Shown: positions 56,516 through 64,000 of the stretch, piece by piece
How positions within the stretch are numbered: position 1 is the stretch's first letter
Layout of the letters: each line of letters starts with the position of its first letter
Source: Neodontobutis hainanensis
Lineage: Eukaryota; Chordata; Actinopteri; Gobiiformes; Odontobutidae
Direction: 5' to 3'
DNA: 64,000 nt
NCBI GenBank assembly: GCA_024349245.1
Contig: JALDNG010000409.1
Coordinates: 1-64,000 of the forward strand
Notes under the pieces: model-generated
Seen by the model: the letters and a program-made list of their open reading frames with translations, nothing else
What the model was told of the DNA's origin: nothing
The model's database searches: none
Made by a program: the position numbers and the translations under genes

Positions 56516-57640
56516 CTATGTTTAAGTGTTATAAGAATTTTTAGTTCAGATGGAGACGGCGTACAATTTTTAAAATTAGGTTTAATTCTTGCAAGAATGA
56601 AGCAAAACACACACATGTAACAATGGAACAGGATAAAGTTTGCTTCCAAAAGTAAACAATACATGAGATTTTCTATCATGCAGTAAAAGCTGTAGGACAC
56701 ACTCAGCACAAGTTACCAGCTGCAGGATTTAGTCCGGGGCAAGTTATGTCTATGTTTGGATTAACATGAAGAACTTGACATGAGCTGGACTGACATTACC
56801 AGAAGAAGACTAGGAGCAACCAGTAATTATTAACTAATTATAAATTATTACAACATTAAGTCCCGCTAAAACAGTGTTAATCAATGGAACATAATGAGCA
56901 GCTTCCTTTTGGATGGAAGGGTGACCATGTTTGTAGTCCACTTCCTGTTGGACTGAGGCCATGTTTGATGCCCTTTTCTGACAAAGATTAATGTGATGTG
57001 TTTTGATGATCAGTATTAAAGAGAATAATACCTCAGCTCGGTTCAGAGTCAGTTTAAAGAGATTTGATCCGATATCTTTTTTTTTCTTTGTTTGAAAGTG
57101 TTTTCTGTTTTAATTAAACAAAAGCAGCAGTGTGACACACACACATTATGTTCCTAAACACTTCCCCACCTCACCTTCCATATCAGGTGCGCCCACCTCT
57201 ACAGCAGTCCTTTGGCACAGCCTTGCTCAGGCCCACCAGGTTTTTGTGAGAACAGAAGTACTGCAGCGTCCGAAGGCGCTCACGCAGAGACACACAGGCT
57301 ACAGAAGAAACATCATGAAGAGCAGTGCAGAGGTCAAGGTCAACCTTATTTGTATAGCACATTTTATCAACCGGAGCTGCTCAAAGTTCTTTACAGTCGC
57401 AGTATAGTACAGTATAGCACTAGAAACTATAATAGAATAAAAACAACAGGACATAATGGGCAGGTAAAAACTAGGGATAGGCCTTTTCCACAAAATAAAA
57501 AATTCAAATATTAATTTTCTACCACTTAATCCCAATAGGTACCACGGGCTCTTTGGGCCTGAGGTGGGGTGCACCCTGGACCAGGGGTGGGCAATTATTT
57601 TAAAACATGCTTGTGGAGAGCCCGGGCCAAGACTGGGAAC
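56516..57640. other. prune1 downstream region, no gene
   Basis: Holds the candidate prune1 poly(A) signal ATTAAA (57015-57020) and a retroelement-tail-like fragment at 57330-57420 (CCTTATTTGTATAGCACATT). No coding segment recognised. Confidence 0.45.
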
Positions 57641-58005
57641 TCACTTGTTCGTTCATTCATTCTCTACAGCTTAGTCCCGTTAGGGGTCGCAGGGGACTGG
57701 AGCCTATCCCAGCAGCTTTGAGTCTGAGGCGGGGTTCACCCTGGACAGTGGCCAGTTAGTCGCAGGGCTGACATTTAGAGACAGACAGTGACAGACAACC
57801 TTTCACTCACATTTATTCACTAGGGACACTTTAGAGTTACAGATTAACCTGTACATGCATGTCTTTGTACGGTGGGAGGAAGCCGGAGTACCCGGAGAGA
57901 ACCCACAGTAACACGTGGAGGACATGCAGACTCCTCACTGAGTCGGCCCAGAATGTTTGAACTCACGACCTTCTTGCTGTGAGGCAGGAGTGCTAACCAC
58001 GTGCA
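57640..58005. repeat. Widespread teleost dispersed repeat
   Basis: Has the familiar order GGGTCGCAGGGGACTGGAGC, GGCGGGGTTCACCCTGGACA, GGTGGGAGGAAGCCGGAGTA, CCCGGAGAGAACCCAC and GTGAGGCAGGAGTGCTAACC. A second partial start is at 57515-57580. I recognise the sequence type but not its class. Confidence 0.7.
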
Positions 58006-58299
58006 CTGGAACGCACTTGTGCTCAATATAAAACATGTTTATTTTGCTTATACAAAAGGTATTAACAGTTTGTAGTCTAGTGGAATGCACGGATTCCTGC
58101 AGAATATTGAAGGAATATTTGAATATTTGTGCCCATCTCTGATTTTGGCCGAATAACATGCACAAGTGACACAAACGGGTTTGAATGGCTCCTACAGGAA
58201 ATCCTCCTCACCTGTGTGACCTGTTTGTAATCAGTGTGTATAAAAGGTCAGTGAGTTTCTGGGCTCCTGACAGACCCTTGCATCTGTCATCCATCCATC

Positions 58300-58745
58300 C
58301 ATGGGGAAAACAAAAGAATTGTCAAAGGATCTGCGGGAAAACTTAATTGAACTGTATAAAACAGGAAAGGTTCAGAAAATGATATCCAAGAAATTGAGAA
58401 TGACTATCACAAGTGTTCAAACGTTAAGAAGTGAAAAATGAAAAGGTCAGGTTGACCAGCAAAGATTTCAGCCACAATAGGACAGAAAAAACGCCAAATA
58501 ACTGAAAAAAGTTTGCACAATAAGGAGGCAATGCAGGGGCGATTCGCCAGAAGAAAGCCATTACTACACAAAGCATCCCGCTTACGATACACCAAACAGC
58601 TCAGAGACAAGCCTCAAAACTTCTGGAACAAAGTCCTTTGGAGTGATGAGACCAAAATTTTACTTTTTGGCCACAACCATAAAGGTTACATTTGTAGTCA
58701 ACAAAGCTCTGATGAAAGGAACACAGTCCTGCTGTGAACCATGGA
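58300..58745 (+). mobile_element. Tc1-like transposon remnant
   Basis: The ATG at 58301 begins MGKTKELSKDLRENLIELYK and continues with a helix-turn-helix; later frames hold a KFYFLATTIKVTFVVNKA block equivalent to the region before the second catalytic Asp. Many frameshifts. Same family as 27690-27860. Confidence 0.7.
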
Positions 58746-58909
58746 GGTGGAGCTGATGTGTTGGGGATGTGTGAGCTTCCAAGGCTCAGGAAAAGATGAA
58801 GGCAGGATGTTATCAGAAAATACTGGACCTGGATGGTGTTCCTGGTGCGTCTGAAGTCAGTTGGTTTGTCGACCTCTGGTGGGAACATGACTGGACAACA
58901 GTTCTAACA

Positions 58910-59545
58910 GGTGAGTAGGGGCCTGTCAGCAGGCGCACAGCTACATTTTAGACTGATTGCAGGCAATGTAAAGATGACTGGTCCAACCCGCAGCACAAGG
59001 AGTTGCAGTAGTCCAACCGAGAGGTTATAAATGCATAAATGACATTCTCAAACACATTTGGAGCCAAATATGCCTAAGGATGCTGTTATAAGAATTTTAG
59101 TTTTAATGTAATAATGAGTTACTGGGGGCTTATAGTTCTCCTCAGGTCATGTCAAATTCATGTCATGTCCTTCGCTCTAATCCAAGCAGGAAGTAGACAT
59201 AACTAGACTGAGACATGGCTTGTCCCGGGACTCTTGCTCCTGGACCATTGTGAACGCCTCTCACCAAGGCCTCACTGTGTTGTATATAATCCCATGTTCT
59301 GTTTACATCTTTAAGCAAACCTCCCGCTGTAATATTGTACTGCTGCTTTGCTTCATCCTTGTAAAACCTGGACATTGCTTGTTAAATTATAATCTGTCTC
59401 TGTGTCTCTCTGGATAAATATATGGATATAGAAAATTCTTATAACAGATGCATATCTGAAAAAAGGCAGTTTTGACAACATACCTGATTTGCTGGTCTTA
59501 TTTTAAGGAACCATCCAAGATTATGCCCAGATTTTCAGTAGACAG
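58910..59545. mobile_element. Decayed LINE fragment (antisense), split by the solo LTR
   Basis: GAGTTGCAGTAGTCCAACCG at about 58998 is the reverse of an LDYCNS-type LINE block. The sequence resumes after the LTR at 59452 with a similar style (CCAAGATTATGCCCAGATTT). Bases 58746-58909 are unassigned. Confidence 0.45.
59084..59446 (+). mobile_element. Solo retroviral LTR with 5-bp target-site duplication
   Basis: 363 bp, bounded by a perfect 15-base inverted repeat (TGTTATAAGAATTTT ... AAAATTCTTATAACA) and flanked by GATGC (59079-59083 and 59447-59451). It shares GGGGGCTTATAGTTCTC, CATGTCAAATTCATGTCATG and ATTATAATCTGTCTCTGTGT with the LTR at 21903-22290, so it is the same ERV family. It carries no viral gene. 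Confidence 0.88.
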
Positions 59546-59559
59546 ACATATGTATATAT

Positions 59560-59785
59560 GTATGATTGTGTAAGAATGTGAATGTATGTGGTGATGGTCG
59601 GAGAGGCCGTAGGTGCGGAATGGCTGCCACGTCTCTGTCAGTCTGCCCCGGGGCAGCTGTGGTTACCGTTAAAGCTTACCATCACCAGTGTGACTGTGTA
59701 CGAATGAATAATTGATATGTAAAGCGTCTTTGCGTCCCCAGAAAAGCACTATATAAAATTGATCGATTATTATTATTATTATATG
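59560..59785 (+). repeat. Retroelement tail repeat
   Basis: GCCCCGGGGCAGCTGTGG, then TTACCATCACCAGTGTG, then GTAAAGCGTCTTTGCG, AAAAGCACTATATAAAATTG and a TTATTATTATTATTAT end. A common teleost repeat tail; class not assigned. Confidence 0.55.
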
Positions 59786-60029
59786 GGTTTAATGGACCAA
59801 GAGCACATTTTTTCAGTTTTTCAGTAAAAGTGTAAAAAGAAAAGAAGTCCTGAGATGAGCGGGAAGCCTTATAAACTAGGTTTCTTAGCCTGCTGAGCTT
59901 TATGAACCACCAGCTGTGACTTGTCCAGGATTAAAACCCTCTGAATGCCAACTTCACAGCCTTCCCCAAAACTCTTAAAAATGTTTTTGATGTGGTTGGA
60001 CCCCAATATAATAAAGTTTATAAACACTT

Positions 60030-60840
60030 ATTTTTCTTCAGGTTGTGTTCCAAGATCTTAGGGCTTTGAAACATGATGTAGTACAGCCCCTTATTAAAAA
60101 GCATAACCTTGATCCTGTTGTCCTTTCAAACCTCAGGCCAATATCAAAGCTTCCTTTCCTCTCAAAAGTCCCCGAGAAATAAGCATACATCCAAATGCAT
60201 TCTCATCTAGATGCAAATCAGCTGTGGTGTTCCCCAAGGATCAGTTTTAACATGTAAAGTTTTCTCTTTGTATGCTGCTTCTTGGGTCTTTTTTTCTACA
60301 ACCACATTTATTTTCATTGCTTCACAGAAGACCTGCAAGTCTATCTGCCATGAAATCCAAAATCAAACTGTACCCAAGCTCTGCTAAACTGTCTGAAAGA
60401 TATCAAAGACTTGTTAGCATTACATTTTTTAATTTAATTAAAAAGAAAACAGAAATAGTGATGCTCTTGGCCACAGTTCTGTCAGAAATCTTGACATGAT
60501 CTGTGATGGTGCCTTAAAACTAGAGCAACAAATAACCTCTCTGGTTAAAACTGGATTTTCCAGATGTGTCCTGTTGAGCAAAGTAAAGGCTTACCTGTAA
60601 TCGATTTATAGCCTCTCGACTGGATTACTGTAACTCTCTGTGGTGGATTTAACCAGTCTTCTAACCGTTGTCTGCATTAAGTCTTTTCATTCCTACAAAG
60701 TGTGCTGGCCTCTCTTCACTCACTTCCTATCAGCTACAGGATTCATTTAAAGATTTTATTTATTGGTTTTAAATGTCTAAAGTGACTGGCCCCAAGTACC
60801 GTCAGAGTTCTTGTCCATCCTTGTTCTTACCTGAACAGTG
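60030..60840 (+). mobile_element. Highly decayed L2-like LINE
   Basis: Scattered + strand traces: RPISKLPFLSKVPEK, then EDLQVYLP, LDYCNSLW and VLASLHSLPISYR in shifting frames, in the order expected for an L2 reverse transcriptase. No intact frame above about 75 codons. Confidence 0.6.
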
Positions 60841-61439
60841 AGATCAACAAACCAGTAGATTTTAGATGTAGCAAGAAGCCGGCTTGGTGACTGGTCAGCT
60901 GGAGGTCAGAATGGAGAAAAAAGGCTGGAAAGAGTAGCAGAGGGTGTGGCTTTCCATCTCGGCCACCTGAGGAACACTTTTTCTAGAATCTGAACCAGGT
61001 CCCGCTCATCCGGTGCTGGAAGTGTAACAACAGTGTACCAACGATGTGGGGAACAAAATTTGTTTTGACAGCACAGCGTTCTAAAAAAGCAACTTCAGAC
61101 CGGGACGAGAACTAATTCTCTTGGGGGAAAGAAATGTGTAGAAAAAAGGCACCTCACCGGTGGTTCAGAGTCTACCTGAACAAAGGGGCTCTGAGGCAGG
61201 CAGGACAAATAGGCTACCCCTTTGGTAGCCTTCAAGAAGGGGTGGGGGATTTTGGACAGGTGAAGTGCAATAGAGGGTTCTACACTTGGTCATTTAGCGA
61301 TTTCTTTCCAACCCTGCAACGTCGTTACAGTTACACAGCGTCAAAGTAAAGGTGCTGTAAAACAGATGAAAACCCAAAATATAATTTTATTTATCAATGA
61401 CAATGTACAGAAAAACAAAATCATCCAAATGACATTTGT

Positions 61440-61650
61440 ATGTTTTTGATGTGGTGAATTTTATTGCAAGGCACAGCACAAGGACCTACACCACACTCAC
61501 GGCACCTGCACCTTGCCTTTGGTTTGAGATCGATTTGAGCAAACAGCACAGTCTGGACGTTCAGTGACGTTCAGTCAATCTTAGAGACATCTCTTCCCCT
61601 TCTGCAATAGGCTGCCCCCCTTTCCATCTTCCTGTGACCTGCCAGTAGTG
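61440..61650 (-). mobile_element. piggyBac-like transposase C-terminal remnant
   Basis: On the - strand about 61565-61440 reads RPDCAVCSNRSQTKGKVQVP followed by a cysteine-rich stretch, like the C-terminal zinc-binding domain of piggyBac-type (PGBD) transposases. Only this end is readable. Bases 60841-61439 show no other feature. Confidence 0.5.
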
Positions 61651-61670
61651 CAGTGATAATTGCCTGGTGC

Positions 61671-62763
61671 CTCATTTATAAAGCTTGCTTATGCACAAAA
61701 AACGTGCTTACACCACCTTCCATGCATCTCCTCTAATGCTCTAAACTTATTACATGTTATGACTGGAAACTTGTGAGATCTTAAGTCAGCTTATTTGTTT
61801 AGTTTTTTATTAGTTATGTTTTTCAATTGTGTGACTTTAGGGATTAAAACTAAAGATTTTTTTGGCAAAGCAGCACATCTCTGAGACTCAGCTAAAAGCA
61901 TAAATAAGCCATTTATATTTTTTTCAAACACAGACCAAACAGCAGCAAACACAGGTGGTGCCAAAATATGCCAAATTCTGCCCTATTCTTTATAATGGAG
62001 TCTCCACCTGACCATTTCGTACTAAAATCATAATAGTTTTGGTTTGTTTCACATTAGAACAATTATATTTGGTGCAGGTAATGTTGACACGGGGCTGCAT
62101 TTTAAAATAGTGTTTGAGCTTCAACAGACTTCATCTAAAGGGATATTAATCCAAATATTGCCTTTTTTTTAGGCGGAGATGTTTTTGGGGTTATTTTGCT
62201 GTTTTCCATCTTGATTTATTCTGAAATTGTAACATGAGCATTCAAAATTTCCCTTCTGGGAAATCTCACAAATGCTCCCTTCATTTGGACCAGAATTATT
62301 GAAATACATCTTGTAGTTGCAGAGATATAGTCAGTTTACTGTGGACATGACCTTTTCGAGCAGACACACCAAAAAACAGGCTCGGGCTTAAAGGGTTAAA
62401 ATAGTTTTAATTTGTTTAAATGTAAATAAATATGTTTAAATTATAAGGAAGATTTCCAGTTTTACTTTAATCATTTTCCTTTTGAGAGCAGGCTTCTCTG
62501 TAAAACACATCCACAGGTGGTAATGCTGCGTGGACCTGCTCCCGCTCACCTCCGTGTTTTTTGGTTAAACCCACTCATCAGCGGCTCATTTTAGGCTAAA
62601 TTCCTTTACAAGCGCATTTGCAGTGTCCTTTTCTGGTTGAATGGAGGCGTGGAGAGGGTGTGCACATTTCTGCTCCAGGTGGGATTTAAAAAGGGGAACT
62701 TGCTGCAGGTGGGCGTACGCACTATTTTAGTAGAGGTCCTACGCAACCTTTTATAAATGAGGT
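61671..62763. mobile_element. Non-autonomous DNA transposon with CCTCATTTATAAA ends
   Basis: CCTCATTTATAAAG at 61671 is mirrored by CTTTTATAAATGAGG ending near 62763. GCTTATGCAC and GGGCGTACGCAC blocks lie just inside the ends. About 1.1 kb with no coding frame. A PIF/Harbinger-type assignment is a guess. Blocks at 62590-62640 recur at 47125-47170. Confidence 0.5.
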
Positions 62764-64000
62764 CTCTGGATGTAGGGTTTTAGTGACTTGTGTGGGTTTG
62801 AATAGCATTGAAAATACATTTTCATTCTTTTGATTAGATTTGTAAACTCCACCCATAAAGCTGTTGTACTTACCAACACACACTTGTCTATTAATTGTGC
62901 GAGAACCTGTCTGTTTTTTATTTTTTATTGTTGTTCTGATTCTCTTACAAACACAGTCATTACCATGAAGAGTTGTACTATAACATTGCAATGATTGTAG
63001 CCAACAGTTGGAACTTCATAAACATAGGCCGATCACTTAGTTTCAACTATAAAGCATCTTTTCTATGGCTTTTTGGCATTCCTTTCCTTGTGCTCTTTAC
63101 TGTCCCACCTAAACCAGTGCCACATTCAGCTTATTCACTGGCAGAGTCTGCAGCAAATGGAACCACTGTTTTGGCGCACATGTTAATTAGAGCTTTATTC
63201 ACATCAGAAACAATTCAAGAGAAAAATAAATATCACATTAATCCATATACATTCACCAAATTCACAGAAAATACAAAAATACTCTTCACTTCAAGTATTT
63301 ACCACCATCAGACTCAACATCAGACCAGACCAGAGCCATACTGGACCAGCTCAGACCCGTCCAGTCCCTGCCGCAGCCACCAGAAGGTGCCCCAGTCCAG
63401 TTTTTGGTTTTTGACGAATTGACTCCAATTACACAGGAACAATAAGGAAGGAAACATGGTCTAAACCAGGACTAAACCAGGACTAACCCCAGGTCTAAAC
63501 CAGGACTTCCCCAGGTCTAAACCAGATGTAACTCAGGTCTAAACCAGGACTTACCCAGGTCTAAACCAGGACTGAACCAGGTCTAAACCAGGTGTAACCC
63601 ATGTCCTGGTTGTAGTCCTGCTTCAGTCTTGTATTTAATAATTCAAATTGGGACTAAAGAAATTAATGTACTCTTTCAGTTTTCCTTTCTTCCATCACTT
63701 TAGTACAATGCTGTATAATACTGTATAGTAACAGTGTAATAACATACGCAGAGTCACATGACATGGTGCAAATATCGCAGTGTAAACATCAGTCTCTAAA
63801 AAAGGACCAAGGTCTGGCCCCGGGGCCAAAGCTGGGCCAGACCTTGGTCCAAAGCTGCTTAGTCTTTATTCACAGCGCAGTTCATCCTCCGAGCCACAGG
63901 GGAGTGCAGAGCTCACAGAAAAAATACAGAAATAAACCCTTGCGTCACCCGCAGGTGGAGCGGAGCGGCTCATCAGCTTTTGTTTGACAGAAATATCAAC
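62764..64000. other. Window end, no supported gene
   Basis: Contains another run of the CTAAACCAGGACTAAACC motif (63465-63610). On the - strand, TTKxxx-like poly(A) signals (AATAAA) occur near 63192 and 63864. A short - strand frame at about 63425-63320 reads QKLDWGTFWWLRQGLDG and then stops; it could be a last exon of an unknown gene or chance. Confidence 0.3.

Noticed and set aside
62973..63422. 149-codon frame with a hydrophobic segment
   Set aside because: No homologue recognised, no splice or start context, codon use unlike the three real genes.

Overview
The window reads as nuclear DNA of a ray-finned (teleost) fish. Three vertebrate genes with ordinary GT-AG introns are embedded in fish-type repeats: Tc1/mariner, hAT, RTE-clade (Rex3-like) and L2-like LINEs, tRNA-derived SINEs, an ERV fragment and a solo LTR. 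No prokaryotic operon, CRISPR array or plasmid feature is present. Species cannot be read from the sequence.

Gene layout. (1) 768-3288, + strand: the last four coding exons of pi4kb (phosphatidylinositol 4-kinase beta). Its 3' UTR probably runs through a pyrimidine-rich array to poly(A) signals near 5.13-5.29 kb. (2) 8167-41409, - strand: a complete long-tailed class I myosin, most like MYO1E. I reconstructed 27 coding exons with consistent phases and an intact 1087-residue reading frame, including a first coding exon that holds only the ATG. (3) 46357-55921, + strand: a complete prune1 (DHH/DHHA2 phosphoesterase), 9 coding exons and 412 residues. pi4kb and myo1e are tail to tail. myo1e and prune1 are head to head, about 4.9 kb apart.

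Between and inside the genes, about a quarter of the window is tandem arrays with units of 12, about 22, 21, 29, 35, 45, 54 and 62 bp, plus a 4.2 kb (GT)n-TTACAG array. The long open frames over these arrays are artefacts of repeats that lack stop codons. Many arrays touch gene boundaries. A 45-bp array in myo1e intron 14 repeats the end of exon 14 together with its splice donor. A 21-bp array starts on the last codons and stop codon of prune1. Several others begin within 0-40 bp of splice sites. This link between arrays and gene boundaries is the most unusual pattern here.

Mobile elements are often nested and datable by target-site duplications: a Rex3-like LINE inside a TcMar element (12-bp duplication), one hAT inside another (8 bp), a hAT with a BED-finger transposase fragment (8 bp), and a solo LTR (5 bp) of the same family as an ERV 3' end elsewhere in the window. 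The last 8 kb (56.5-64 kb) shows only repeats and no gene I can support.

The three genes act in separate processes: Golgi PI4P synthesis (pi4kb), actin/membrane motor activity (myo1e) and short-chain phosphate hydrolysis and signalling (prune1). Nothing in the sequence suggests they form a functional unit.
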